Shown: positions 16,835 to 26,024, counted from the stretch's first letter. The stretch is DNA of 64,000 bases from JACOMY01 sp046233115 (GCA_046233115.1 JBJXHM010000020.1:1-64000), one strand, 5' to 3'. The notes: generated from the sequence alone by a model not told the origin. Numbers and translations: made by a program.

Positions 16835-18334
16835 ATGTCCAACATCTATGGCAGTAACGGGGCCGACTTTCTGAACGGGACGAGCCAGCCCGATAGCATC
16901 TGGGGCATGGACGGCAGCGACCGCCTGTTCGGTCTGTCGTCCGCCGACCGCCTCTATGGTGACAGCGGCTCCGACGAAGACCTGCTCGGCGGCAGCGGCG
17001 ACGACCAGGTTTGGGGTGGGTCCGGACACGACAAGGCCCTGGATGGCGGCCTCGGCGACGATCTGATCTACGGCGACGATGGCGACGACAGCTTCCTCTA
17101 TGGCTCGGCGGGAGGCGATCGGCTCTCCGGCGGTTCCGGTCGGGACTATGCCTTGTTCGGGGGGACCGGTAGCGACGCGCTTCGCGGCGGCAGCGGAGAC
17201 GACAGCTTTTTCGATGGTGGTTCGGGAATCGACAGTCTCTACGGCGGCGACGGGAACGATGTGCGCCTGTACGGCGGGGACGGTAGCGGTTTCAACAGGT
17301 TGTTCGGCGGCTCCGGTGCCGACAGCTTTTTCTTCGGCGGACCGCAAGCCGACATAATCGTGGGTGGCAGCGGTGACGACGCGTCGCTCTACGGCGGCCA
17401 CGGCAATGATGTGCTGCGGGGCATGGGCGGCAACGATCAGGGGTTGCTGGGCGAGAGCGGCTCCGATGAGATCTATGGCGGATCCGGCTCGGACCTCGGG
17501 CTGTTCGGCGACAGCGGCGTCGACTATCTCTACGGCGATGCGGGCGACGACTCCCTGCTGGCCGGCGGCCAGTCGTATGATTGGGTCCGTGGTGGCCAGG
17601 GCGCCGACGAGGACCTGTTCGGCGGCTCCGGTTCGGACTGGGTCTATGGCGGTAGCGGCACGGACGGGGATCTCTGGGGCGGTTCGGGATCGGACGTCGT
17701 CGCAGGCGGCTCCGGTGACGACAGCCGGATGGGGGGAGGCCTGGGCGACGACACCATCTTCGGGGCGGAGGGCGCCGACGCGGGGGTCTGGGGCGGAGCC
17801 GGTCTCGACCGTCTCTACGGTGGCGCAGGCGGCGACCTTGGTTTGGGCGGTGGCGCCGGCAACGACCTGGTGTTCGGCGGCGACGGCGACGACAGCATGA
17901 TCGGCGGTGGCGGGTCGGACGGGCTCTACGGTGGCAGCGGCTTCGACAAGCTGTTCGGCGGCGTCGGCGAGGACAGCCTTGTCGCCGGCAGCGGTGGTGG
18001 TTTCATGAAGGGCGGCAGCGGCGGCGATAGCTTCCTCTTTGCCGGCAGCTCCGCGGCGGTGCTGCGCATCCGCGACTTCGAGGGGGTACTGTCGGTGGGC
18101 AGCGGGTCGGCGGATCGTCTGGTGTTCGCGACCGGTCTCGAGGTCGGGAGCTTCAGCTACATCGAGAGTGCGGCCTTCGGCGCCGGCGGCAACAGCCAGG
18201 CGCGGCTCGAATCTGGGCGGGGCGAGCTGCAGGTCGACTTCGACGGCGACGGGGCGCAGGACCTGGCGGTGAAGCTCACCGGCCTCACCGCGGCGGCCCA
18301 GCTCACCGCGACCGACTTCGTCTGGCTGTCCTGA
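16835..18334 (+). CDS. RTX-like repeat protein 3, 499 aa
   Basis: The short member of the family. The N-terminus MSNIYGSNGADFLNGT matches the paralogues, then 9/10 alternating units run to about residue 350 (GGSGDDQVW, GGSGHDKALD, GGLGDDLIY, GDDGDDSFLY), with one 11-residue unit containing GSGFNRLF. The C-terminal ~105 residues match RTX1 closely (GGxMKGGSGGDSF, DRLVFATGLEVGSFSYIESA) and end DFVWLS. No signal peptide or catalytic domain. GAGGGGG lies 4 nt before the ATG. Likely exported by a type I system encoded elsewhere; calcium binding is inferred. Confidence 0.92.
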   Translation: MSNIYGSNGADFLNGTSQPDSIWGMDGSDRLFGLSSADRLYGDSGSDEDLLGGSGDDQVWGGSGHDKALDGGLGDDLIYGDDGDDSFLYGSAGGDRLSGGSGRDYALFGGTGSDALRGGSGDDSFFDGGSGIDSLYGGDGNDVRLYGGDGSGFNRLFGGSGADSFFFGGPQADIIVGGSGDDASLYGGHGNDVLRGMGGNDQGLLGESGSDEIYGGSGSDLGLFGDSGVDYLYGDAGDDSLLAGGQSYDWVRGGQGADEDLFGGSGSDWVYGGSGTDGDLWGGSGSDVVAGGSGDDSRMGGGLGDDTIFGAEGADAGVWGGAGLDRLYGGAGGDLGLGGGAGNDLVFGGDGDDSMIGGGGSDGLYGGSGFDKLFGGVGEDSLVAGSGGGFMKGGSGGDSFLFAGSSAAVLRIRDFEGVLSVGSGSADRLVFATGLEVGSFSYIESAAFGAGGNSQARLESGRGELQVDFDGDGAQDLAVKLTGLTAAAQLTATDFVWLS

Positions 18335-18374
18335 TAGCGGGGAACACGGCTTCGCTCACCGATCGCCGGCCGGG

Positions 18375-18845
18375 TCAGAAATCCAGCGGGGCGTTGTCGA
18401 CCACCTCCTTCATCACGAAGAAGGTGCGGGTCTGGCGCACGCCCGGCAGGCGCAGCAGGCGCTCGCCGTGCAGGCGGTTGAAGTCGGCCATGTCGCGGAC
18501 CCGGATTTTCAGGAAGTAGTCGATCTCGCCGGCCACCAGGTGGCAGTCCAGTACCACCGGCAAGGCCTTGGCCGCCGCCTCGAAGGCGGCGAAGCTCTCC
18601 GGCGTCGAGCGGTCCAGCACCACGCCGACGATCACCAGTGCGCCACGATCGACCATCGCCGGGTCGACCTCGGCCCGCACGCGGCGGATGGCACCGCCCT
18701 CGAAGAGCCGGCGCAGGCGCCGGTGGCAGGAGGCCGGGCTGAGGTTCACCCGCTTGGCCAGCTCCGCGTTGCTGAGCCGCCCGTCGTCGCGCAGCAGGCG
18801 CAGCATGCGCCGGTCGATGCGGTCGAGTTCGAAAGAGTCTTCCAA
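18375..18845 (-). CDS. acdR: Lrp/AsnC-family regulator, AcdR-like
   Basis: The 156-aa protein has an N-terminal helix-turn-helix (DRRMLRLLRDDGRLSNAELA, then SPASCHRRLRRL; residues about 8-55) and a C-terminal RAM/effector domain (about 75-145). It is divergent from the ACC deaminase gene with 147 bp between them, which is the known acdR-acdS arrangement; there the Lrp-like protein activates acdS when ACC is present. Two palindromes sit in that interval. Assignment as AcdR rests mostly on this context, since Lrp-like proteins look alike. Confidence 0.85.
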   Translation of the reverse strand: MEDSFELDRIDRRMLRLLRDDGRLSNAELAKRVNLSPASCHRRLRRLFEGGAIRRVRAEVDPAMVDRGALVIVGVVLDRSTPESFAAFEAAAKALPVVLDCHLVAGEIDYFLKIRVRDMADFNRLHGERLLRLPGVRQTRTFFVMKEVVDNAPLDF

Positions 18846-18903
18846 TTTCGAGGCTTTCAGTCGAAGAAACAGTAAGCTTTGTTGGTCATCATACTGAAAG
18901 CTC

Positions 18904-18937
18904 TTGCACGGGGGTGCAAACTTGAAAGCACCTTTCA
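18904..18937. promoter_or_regulatory. two palindromes between acdR and acdS, probable Lrp-type sites
   Basis: TTGCAC-gggg-GTGCAA (18904-18919) and TGAAAG-cac-CTTTCA (18923-18937) are both perfect inverted repeats and lie side by side in the 147-bp divergent control region. Lrp/AsnC proteins bind such 15-16 bp palindromes as dimers of dimers. Confidence 0.6.
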
Positions 18938-18992
18938 GGCCTTTCGGCCTATGCTGCGCCTCTCTTCCTCCCCGACCGTGAGACCGCGAACC

Positions 18993-20006
18993 ATGCTGGA
19001 GTCCTTCGAGCGCTATCCCCTGACCTTCGGCCCCACCCCGATCGAGAAGCTGTCACGGCTGTCCGCGCATCTGGGCGGCGGCGTCGAGATCTACGCCAAG
19101 CGCGAGGACTGCAACTCGGGCCTGGCCTTCGGCGGCAACAAGCTCCGCAAGCTGGAGTACATCGTGCCCGACGCCCTGGCCTCCGGCGCCGACACCCTGG
19201 TCACCATCGGCGGCGTGCAGTCCAACCACACCCGCCAGGTCGCGGCCGTCGCCGCCAAGCTAGGCTTCAAGTGCCGCCTGGTGCAGGAGGCCTGGGTGCC
19301 CTTTCCCGATGCCGTTTACGACCGGGTCGGCAACATCCTGATGAGCCGGGTCATGGGCGCCAAGGTCGAGCTGGTCGAGGCCGGCTTCGACATCGGCATC
19401 CGCGAGAGCTGGGAGAAGGCGCTGGAGGAGGTGCGGGCCGCCGGCGGCAAGCCCTACGCCATCCCGGCCGGCGCCTCGGTGCATCGCCTGGGCGGGCTCG
19501 GCTACGTCGGCTTCGCCGAGGAGGTGCGCCGGCAGGAAGAGGAGCTGGGCTTCCGCTTCGATGCCATCATCGTCTGCACCGTGACCGGGTCCACCCATGC
19601 CGGTATGCTGGTGGGCTTCGCCAAGGACGGCCGCCAGCGCCAGGTGATCGGCATCGACGCCTCCGGCACGCCGGAGCAGACCAGCGCGCAGGTGCTGGAG
19701 ATCGCCCGCAACACCGCCGAGCTGATCGGCCTCAACCGCCCGATCGAGGACGAGGACCTGGTGCTGGAGGAGGGCTATGCCTACCCGGCCTACGGTGTGC
19801 CCTCGGAGGAGACCAACGCCGCGATCCGCCTGGGCGCGCGCCTGGAGGGCATGATGACCGACCCGGTCTACGAGGGGAAATCCCTGCAGGGCCTGATCGA
19901 CCTGGTGCAGCAGGGCCGCTTCCCCGCCGGCGCACGCATCCTCTACGCCCACCTGGGCGGCGTCCCGGCGATCAACGGCTACAGCTATCTCTACCGGAAC
20001 GGCTAG
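18993..20006 (+). CDS. acdS: 1-aminocyclopropane-1-carboxylate deaminase
   Basis: A 337-aa PLP enzyme (exact family length from ATG 18993) that opens the cyclopropane ring of ACC, the plant ethylene precursor, to 2-oxobutanoate and ammonia. The PLP lysine is K50 in AFGGNKLRKLEY. Residues E294 (VYEGKS) and L321 (AHLGG) are the pair that separates true ACC deaminases from D-cysteine desulfhydrases, which carry Ser and Thr there. It is divergent from the Lrp-like acdR. Cytoplasmic. The TAG stop is shared with the start of a palindromic repeat. The gene suggests plant association, or use of ACC as a nitrogen source. Confidence 0.95.
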   Translation: MLESFERYPLTFGPTPIEKLSRLSAHLGGGVEIYAKREDCNSGLAFGGNKLRKLEYIVPDALASGADTLVTIGGVQSNHTRQVAAVAAKLGFKCRLVQEAWVPFPDAVYDRVGNILMSRVMGAKVELVEAGFDIGIRESWEKALEEVRAAGGKPYAIPAGASVHRLGGLGYVGFAEEVRRQEEELGFRFDAIIVCTVTGSTHAGMLVGFAKDGRQRQVIGIDASGTPEQTSAQVLEIARNTAELIGLNRPIEDEDLVLEEGYAYPAYGVPSEETNAAIRLGARLEGMMTDPVYEGKSLQGLIDLVQQGRFPAGARILYAHLGGVPAINGYSYLYRNG

Positions 20007-20120
20007 AGCAGATCGCGATCACGTGGACTCACCTGATCGCGTGAATCTGCTCTAACTTTCAAACGTGTAGAGCAGGATTCAGACGGCAAATCGTTTCGAT
20101 TTGACGTCATCCTGCTCTAG
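20003..20120. repeat. palindromic intergenic repeat, family 1, copy B (two hairpins)
   Basis: Two adjoining hairpins: TAGAGCAGATCGCGATC to TCTGCTCTA (20004-20055), then TAGAGCAGGATTCAGACG to ATCCTGCTCTAG. The first T-A-G is the acdS stop codon. The copy at 42776-42892 has the same two-hairpin layout with few base changes. Confidence 0.85.
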
Positions 20121-20473
20121 GGGGCGATCTCTATCTAAAAATGCTGGGCCGGTCGCGGTGACGTGTCGCCAGGTCCGGCGGCTTGGCCGGAGGTCCGCAT
20201 TCCGCTTTGCACAATGTAAGGTCAACAGGCCGGTCTGGTCGTGAAGGTCGCAATAGAGGGTGAGACAGTGCTCCTTGACATCGACAGGCCCAAGGTCCTG
20301 GCCCTGGTGCAAGCCGAAGCGGACCGACGCCTGCCGATTGTCCTGCCCCGGGCTTGCGTCAATGACAAACGCACTGTGAAGTGCCCTGCTCGCCGCAGCT
20401 CGGGCAACAAGACACATAGATCACGGACGACGGCCACTAGAGGTGCCCGGGAGTTGACAAGGGGGCGGTACAC
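20121..20473. other. intergenic region without a supported gene
   Basis: Short frames exist on both strands (a 78-codon frame at 20241 on the plus strand; a 112-codon frame covering 20079-20417 on the minus strand), but neither has a ribosome-binding site or a recognisable product. It could be the remains of a gene displaced when the low-GC gene to its right arrived. Confidence 0.5.
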
Positions 20474-22216
20474 CTAGGCCGTCACGACTTCCATAACCAC
20501 TATGTCCGTGGTGCGCGAGCCCGCAGACGTAGCAAGCGTTATGTCGGTCCCAGCAACGGACAGGACATAGCTGACCGCTGCCCCTGCCTGATTCACCACG
20601 TTGGATATCACCGGCGTAGTACCGCCAACGATCTCACAGCTAAAGGACGAAAAGCAGTCGACACCGATGTGTCGGCCATAAACCACCCACATCTTACCTT
20701 GCGTTGACGCATCGAACAGAACGACTGCCGTTGTCGATACGGCTACATTGTTTAAATTCAACCAAGGAGTCAATAATGGTCCAGTGCTCGTTGTGACAAC
20801 TGTATTCAATATTCTCTTATCTTTATAGTAGCTGTCCAAACCGACGACGTTGGTACGGCTTGTAGCGTCGACAAGCGTCGGCGGTCCATAGTTATCCCCG
20901 CCCCAGACACGGACGTTCTCGACGCCATTGTCGACAAAAACCAAGTATGAACTGAGCGTTTCGTCATCGGAAGAGACTGAACCACGGATATGTGGATCCA
21001 GAATGGACCAGCCTTCTGTTGCACGCCCCGAGGTGGTGTTCTCCATCACTCTGACGGGTGCTGTCGTCCGCAGGATTCTCGGTTCGATAAGCGTTCCACC
21101 CCGCCCCATGAAGGTCGCACCTGCGTTGACCTGCACCGGCGGGTCGCCCTCCACCCGTGATTTGAACGCACCGTTCAGCATTATGTATCCGTCGCAGTTA
21201 AAGAACGAATCCGAGTCCTCTAGGAGCAAGCTTTCCTCTGTACCATTGTTAAGTGATTCGCAGTTTATCATATTAATTCGAAAGCTATAGTCATCTATCT
21301 TGTCTCCAACCTTCCAGCCATGGCCTTTGTTACTTTCGGCCAAACAATGCTCGAAATCAATGATCGCGCCCACGATGAGAGAGTCACGCGGGGGACTCGT
21401 ATGCGACCCATTGCTAACAAGGTATCCATGCCGTCCGTTGAGATCGCAGGTCACTGCGGTCAGTCGCGACCGATAACATCGCGAAATCAGAGCGATCCCA
21501 TCGCATGGCTGTTCATACACATGCACATTCTCTATAACCGTACTAAAAACATCGAATCCAACCACACCATCATCCGCTTCAACCCGGATGCCGCAGTTAT
21601 AGTTCGTGTTTGTAGTGTTTATCGAAGCGGATTTCCTATCAGATTCGGATTTTATCAGAATATCTTTGAGCGTACAGTTCTCCTTCTTGATTCGAATGAC
21701 AGATTTGATTTCTGATGTGCCTGAAATTGCTGTTCCAAAGTTGTTTCTATTGCTGTGAGCGCCAGCCCCGGAGCCGAGAAGTGCAATTCCGTCTCGTTCC
21801 ACCAGTATTTCACCAGATACGTAGAAGTCCCCGGGCCCAAAATAAAGATCGTTTTTTACATATTTTATTGCATTATTGATAGCGGTGAGATTCGACGCGG
21901 CTTTTGTCGTGCCCCCAAATCCCAATGCGCCAAACTGTTCAGCAAATATAAATCCATCTGGAAACAAGCCTTTTAAATACTGGGTAGGTGAGGTGGTTAA
22001 ATGTAAGACTGAACCACCATCATCGCTTGGTCGTGTACCAGGACTCGCATCCATCAACTCATACATATTCCCGCCACTCGGAATCTTGTCTTCATCTCCT
22101 TGCCAATGGTCATCATATCCAATTGTTTGAAATATAGCCCCTACAGAATAGCCGCCGCCATTGACGTCGCTGAGCATATTTGACACGTTCTTGTAGGTTG
22201 ATACGGTGATTGGCAT
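20474..22216 (-). CDS. tailspike-like right-handed beta-helix protein, low GC
   Basis: The start at 22216 (MPITVSTYKNVSNML) is preferred because GGAAGGTGG lies just upstream; the frame runs open to 22372. The 580-aa product has the Pectate_lyase_3 entry pattern about 90 residues in (AEQFGALGFGG, then LTAINNAIKYVKNDLYFGPG and DFYVSG), a long beta-helix rich in Asn and Ser, and a C-terminal beta domain (about 480-580). This is the layout of phage tailspikes and related polysaccharide-cleaving proteins. Base composition is far lower in GC than the neighbours, pointing to recent transfer, yet no phage structural gene adjoins it. Catalytic residues cannot be assigned. Alternatives are a surface adhesin or a capsule-modifying lyase. 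Confidence 0.75.
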   Translation of the reverse strand: MPITVSTYKNVSNMLSDVNGGGYSVGAIFQTIGYDDHWQGDEDKIPSGGNMYELMDASPGTRPSDDGGSVLHLTTSPTQYLKGLFPDGFIFAEQFGALGFGGTTKAASNLTAINNAIKYVKNDLYFGPGDFYVSGEILVERDGIALLGSGAGAHSNRNNFGTAISGTSEIKSVIRIKKENCTLKDILIKSESDRKSASINTTNTNYNCGIRVEADDGVVGFDVFSTVIENVHVYEQPCDGIALISRCYRSRLTAVTCDLNGRHGYLVSNGSHTSPPRDSLIVGAIIDFEHCLAESNKGHGWKVGDKIDDYSFRINMINCESLNNGTEESLLLEDSDSFFNCDGYIMLNGAFKSRVEGDPPVQVNAGATFMGRGGTLIEPRILRTTAPVRVMENTTSGRATEGWSILDPHIRGSVSSDDETLSSYLVFVDNGVENVRVWGGDNYGPPTLVDATSRTNVVGLDSYYKDKRILNTVVTTSTGPLLTPWLNLNNVAVSTTAVVLFDASTQGKMWVVYGRHIGVDCFSSFSCEIVGGTTPVISNVVNQAGAAVSYVLSVAGTDITLATSAGSRTTDIVVMEVVTA

Positions 22217-22502
22217 TGATCGCCACCTTCCGTTGATGGAGGCATCCAGCACAAAGATCGGGATGACACACTTGAATGCATCAATTCCAATCGCCGCAAT
22301 CTTTGATCTGCGGTTCTCGCAAAATAGTATAATGTTGTATCTCATATTGCAATCATAAAAGTTCCTGTCCAAAATTGACCGAGATTCCGCAGGTTGACGC
22401 CATCCGTGGCGAAGAGCTGGTCAGAGGCTCTGTTGGAGTGCGGCTGGCAGCTTCATTGGGCATTGGAGTAGGGGGGCAGCGAGCGGCGGGACCCACCCGC
22501 CC

Positions 22503-23594
22503 TCATGCCTCCGCGGCGTGGGCCAGCGCGCTGGCAAGGATCTGGCGGGCGCGGAGCAGGACGACCTCCTTCCAGTCGGTCTCCGGCGGGCAGAGCGCCT
22601 CGGTGATCGCGGTCTTGATCTCCTGACCCTGCTCGGAATGGAGGTCGCCGTGGGCGTGCAGCCAGTTGTCGGCCCGGAGCGCGCCCAGCACCTGCGGCAC
22701 CGGGCGGGTGCCGGCCTCCAGCGCGCAGGCGGTGAGGCGCTTCCCTGGCAGGCTGCGGGCTACGCCGACCTCCAGCAGACCGGCGTCCGAGGCGGTCGAC
22801 TTGCTGTCGCCGCGGGCGAGCGAGGCCAGGGAGTGGCTGCCGAAGGCCTCCAGCAGCCAGCGCTCGCCGGGGCTGTCCGGCGGCTGGCGGTGGATGATCT
22901 CGATGTGGCCCCAGGAGCCAAGACCGGTGTGCAGGTCGATGAAGATCACCGCCTCCGCACCCTTGCCGTGCCGTTCGGCCAGATCATGGATCAGGCGGTT
23001 CGACCAGCAGGGCTTGGTGCCGCCGTAGAACAGGCCGTCGGCGTGGCTGTACTGGCCCTGCGTGATCGCCGCCTCCAGCGCCCGCTGGCCGTGCTCGGCG
23101 GCATAGGCCTCGGCGGCGTCGCGGAAGGCGGCCTCGCTCGCCTCGTCCCAGCTCTCAGGCAGGATCGCCTCGTGCAGGGCCTCGTAGCCGGGATTCTCCG
23201 GGTGGCCGGCCGCGTGGTCGATGAAGTTGCGGTTGATGTCGATGTTGTCTTCGTTGGTGCGCCGAAGCCAGGCGAAGCCGAAGGGGTTGATCGCGTGGAT
23301 CAGCACCACCTTCAGGTCCGGCGGCAGCGGCTGCAGGCCGGGTCCGCGCAGCCAGGCGACCTGCACCGCCGAGCCGAAGAAGCCCTCGGTGCCGTGGGTG
23401 CCGGAGGTGACCATGAGCGTCACCCCGGCATCCTTGGGGCCCAGCACCGCGACATCGGTGGTGAGGTCCACCCCCTCCGGCCCGATCGCCGGGTTCTCGT
23501 GCCGTGAGAGCGTGGCGCCGGCCGAGTCCGCGGCCTCCAGGAACTTGGAACGGGCGGCGGCGTAGTCCTTGGCGAAGCAACTCAATACAGACAT
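22503..23594 (-). CDS. M14-like metallocarboxypeptidase, DUF2817 type
   Basis: The 363-aa protein shows zinc-peptidase features: TSGTHGTEGFFGS (about residues 63-75, His and Glu as zinc ligands), NPFGFAWLRRTNEDNIDINR (substrate-binding Arg-Asn, about 103-122), and IDLHTGLGSWG (about 220) with a third His. This is the DUF2817 branch of the M14 zinc carboxypeptidases. There is no signal peptide, so a cytoplasmic peptidase or amidohydrolase role is likely; the substrate is unknown. It lies 18 bp after the epoxide hydrolase-like gene on the same strand, so the two are probably co-transcribed. Confidence 0.85.
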   Translation of the reverse strand: MSVLSCFAKDYAAARSKFLEAADSAGATLSRHENPAIGPEGVDLTTDVAVLGPKDAGVTLMVTSGTHGTEGFFGSAVQVAWLRGPGLQPLPPDLKVVLIHAINPFGFAWLRRTNEDNIDINRNFIDHAAGHPENPGYEALHEAILPESWDEASEAAFRDAAEAYAAEHGQRALEAAITQGQYSHADGLFYGGTKPCWSNRLIHDLAERHGKGAEAVIFIDLHTGLGSWGHIEIIHRQPPDSPGERWLLEAFGSHSLASLARGDSKSTASDAGLLEVGVARSLPGKRLTACALEAGTRPVPQVLGALRADNWLHAHGDLHSEQGQEIKTAITEALCPPETDWKEVVLLRARQILASALAHAAEA

Positions 23595-23612
23595 GGCGGA
23601 AGCGGCCTCTCT

Positions 23613-24773
23613 CTAGGCAGGGCGCAGGGGGCGGACGAAGGTCAGGATCTCCGCGGCCAGCGCCTCTGGCTGCTCCATCGCCGCGAAGTGGCCGCCGCGC
23701 GGCATCTCGGTCCAGCGGCGGATGTCGCTATAGAGCGTCTCGGCAAGGTGGCGTCCGGGCCGCAGAATCTCCTTGGGAAAGGCGGTGTAGCCCATCGGCA
23801 CGTCGATGGTCTCGCCCTTGGGGATCGGCCAGGGCCGGTGCATGCGCGCGTAGTAGGGCCAGAAGGAGGAGTTGATCGCGCCGGTGAACCAGTAGAGCGA
23901 GATGTCGGCCAGCATCTGGTCCTTCGTCAGCACGCTCTCGACGTCGCCGTCGCAGTCGGTCCAGGCGCGGAACTTCTCGACGATCCAGGCAGCCAGGCCG
24001 ACCGGCGAATCGGTCAGGCCGAAGGCCAGGCTCTGCGGCCGGGTGCCCTGGATCCACTGGTAGCCGGTCTCCTCCTTCAGCCAGTGATTGAGCTCGCCGA
24101 GGTAGCGCTGGGTCTCGGGCCGCGGATCCTCGAACATCGCCGGCTCGCGGCGCAGCGGCAGCAGGTTGAGGTGCAGGCCCAGCACCTCGGCCGGCCGGCT
24201 GTAGGCGATCTGCGAGGTGACGAAGCAGCCCCAGTCGCCGCCTTGCAGGAAATAGCGCTCATAGCCCAGCACCTCGCGCATCAGCCGGCTCAGGGTCTCG
24301 GCCATCTCTTCCAGCCCGAAGCGTGGCTGACCGGGCGTGAAGGAGAGCCCGAAGCCGGGCAGGGAGGGGGCGATCACGGTCAGCGCGTCGGCCGGATCGC
24401 CGCCGAAGGCTGCCGGATCGGTCAGCCGCGGCAGGATCTCCAGGAACTCGAAGACCGAGCCGGGCCAGCCGTGCAGCAGCAGCAGCGGCGCCGGGTTCGG
24501 CCCCTTGCCCTCGACCACCAGGTAGTGCTGCTCGATCCCGTCCAGCGGCACCTTGAACTGCGGGAAGGCGTTCAGCGCCGCCTCCGCCTTGCGCCAGTCG
24601 AAGGACTGCTTCCAGTAGTCGGTGAGCGCGCGCATGTAGTCGACATCGGCACCGTAGGCCCAGGCCTCGCCGGGGGTGCGCTCCGGAAAGCGGGCGAAGG
24701 CGAGGCGCTGGGCGAGGTCGGCCAGGGCATCGTCGGGAATCTCCAAGCGAAAGGCTTGCGGCTGGGCCGGCAT
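23613..24773 (-). CDS. epoxide hydrolase-like alpha/beta hydrolase
   Basis: The 386-aa protein begins with the epoxide hydrolase N-terminal domain (about 5-110), followed by an alpha/beta-hydrolase core: oxyanion-hole motif LLLHGWPGSVFEF (about 97-109) and nucleophile elbow GGDWG with D180 as the attacking aspartate. An Asp rather than Ser nucleophile fits epoxide hydrolase. The C-terminal His is probably in EMPRGGHFAAMEQPE. Microsomal-type epoxide hydrolases share this layout, but without the membrane anchor. The native substrate is not indicated. Confidence 0.88.
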   Translation of the reverse strand: MPAQPQAFRLEIPDDALADLAQRLAFARFPERTPGEAWAYGADVDYMRALTDYWKQSFDWRKAEAALNAFPQFKVPLDGIEQHYLVVEGKGPNPAPLLLLHGWPGSVFEFLEILPRLTDPAAFGGDPADALTVIAPSLPGFGLSFTPGQPRFGLEEMAETLSRLMREVLGYERYFLQGGDWGCFVTSQIAYSRPAEVLGLHLNLLPLRREPAMFEDPRPETQRYLGELNHWLKEETGYQWIQGTRPQSLAFGLTDSPVGLAAWIVEKFRAWTDCDGDVESVLTKDQMLADISLYWFTGAINSSFWPYYARMHRPWPIPKGETIDVPMGYTAFPKEILRPGRHLAETLYSDIRRWTEMPRGGHFAAMEQPEALAAEILTFVRPLRPA

Positions 24774-24959
24774 CTGCGTCTCTCCTCGAGTCCATCGGCG
24801 ACCTTGAAAACAGGCTCACTTCTGCGCCTAGCCTGACCGGGGCAGGGATCGGGATCAACCACCTGGCGTTGCCCAAGACCTTTGCTTTGCGTCTGCCACC
24901 TATGCAGGGTCGCCTGAGGCTTTGACAGCCGGGCCGCCGTCTGGCTCTTGCTGGCCCCC

Positions 24960-25865
24960 ATGATCTGGCTCTGGATTCCGCTCACCGTCGCCGCGGCGCT
25001 GCTACAGAACCTGCGCACGGCAGTGCAGCGGCACCTGGTGGGCCGTCTCAGCACCCACGGCGCGACCCTGACGCGCTACCTCTACGGGCTGCCCTTCGCG
25101 CTGGCCTACGTGGTGCTGCTCGGCGTGCTGGGCCATCCCCTGCCGCAGATGAATCTCGACTTCTGGATGTGGGAGATGATCGGGTCGCTGTCGCAGACCT
25201 GCGCGACGATCCTGCTGCTGACGGTGCTGCGGCAGCGCAACTTCGCCGTCGGCATCGCCTACTCCAAGACCGAGGTGGTGCAGGCCGCGATCTTCGGCCT
25301 CGTCTTCCTGGGCGAGGGGGTCTCGGCGATGGGCGCCTTCGCCATTGCGCTGGGCACCGTCGGCGTCATGCTCTTCTCGCTGAAGAAGAGCGCCAATCCC
25401 TGGATGGCCTTCCTCACCGGCTGGTTGGAGAAGCCGGCGCTGCTGGGCATGGTCTCGGGCGGGCTCTTCGGCATCTCGGCCGTCGGCTTCCGCGGTGCCG
25501 CGCTGTCGCTGGAGGGTACTTCCTTCCTGATGGCGGCGGGCTATGCGTTGCTCTGGTCGGCGGTGATCCAATCAACCATCCTCGGCGTCTACCTGCTCCT
25601 GCGCGAGCCCGGGCAGCTCACCGCCGTCTGGCAGGCGCGCAAGGTGGCGGTGCTGGCCGGGATCACCGGTATCACCGCGTCCGCCTGCTGGTTCACTGCC
25701 TTCACCCTGCAGCAGGTGGCCTACGTGCGCACCCTCGGCTTGATCGAGATGATGTTTGGGTTCATCATTGCGCGCTGGGGCTTCAAGGAGCAGCCCAGCA
25801 AGGTGGAAGTTGCAGGCATCGTGCTGCTGATCGCGGCGATCGCGATCATGCTGAACGTCCACTGA
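24960..25865 (+). CDS. DMT-superfamily (EamA-like) transporter
   Basis: The 301-aa integral membrane protein has about ten hydrophobic helices in two halves (helices near residues 1-20, 40-58, 65-85, 90-110, 115-135, then 155-175, 185-210, 220-245, 250-270, 280-300), the EamA arrangement. Substrates of this superfamily range from amino acids to drugs and cannot be told here. ATG 24960 is used; a TTG four codons upstream is possible. It is divergent from the epoxide hydrolase-like gene. Confidence 0.85.
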   Translation: MIWLWIPLTVAAALLQNLRTAVQRHLVGRLSTHGATLTRYLYGLPFALAYVVLLGVLGHPLPQMNLDFWMWEMIGSLSQTCATILLLTVLRQRNFAVGIAYSKTEVVQAAIFGLVFLGEGVSAMGAFAIALGTVGVMLFSLKKSANPWMAFLTGWLEKPALLGMVSGGLFGISAVGFRGAALSLEGTSFLMAAGYALLWSAVIQSTILGVYLLLREPGQLTAVWQARKVAVLAGITGITASACWFTAFTLQQVAYVRTLGLIEMMFGFIIARWGFKEQPSKVEVAGIVLLIAAIAIMLNVH

Positions 25866-25878
25866 TCCGCCGTCGCGG

Positions 25879-25985
25879 CTAGAGCATCTTCGCCTCGCAT
25901 TTGCTCGGCAGCAATGCTCTAGGTTTTTGTTTAATAAAGCAAATCGTCGTCGCAGGTGATTTTACCTGCTCGGGATTTGCTCTAG
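25879..25985. repeat. palindromic intergenic repeat, family 1, copy C
   Basis: A left hairpin CTAGAGCAtc to aATGCTCTAG (25879-25922) is followed by a right part with core GCAGGT-gatttt-ACCTGC and end TTTGCTCTAG. The right half is nearly identical to the inverted copy at 3947-3993. Confidence 0.8.
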
Positions 25986-26024
25986 CGCTCCTGACCAGGG
26001 TCCGGGGCGCCAGGACGGAGAGCC

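Noticed and set aside
20241..20477. A 78-codon frame (VAIEGETVLLDIDRPKVLAL...)
   Set aside because: The start context is poor, the C-terminal half is low complexity, and no family is recognised; kept only as a possible gene remnant.
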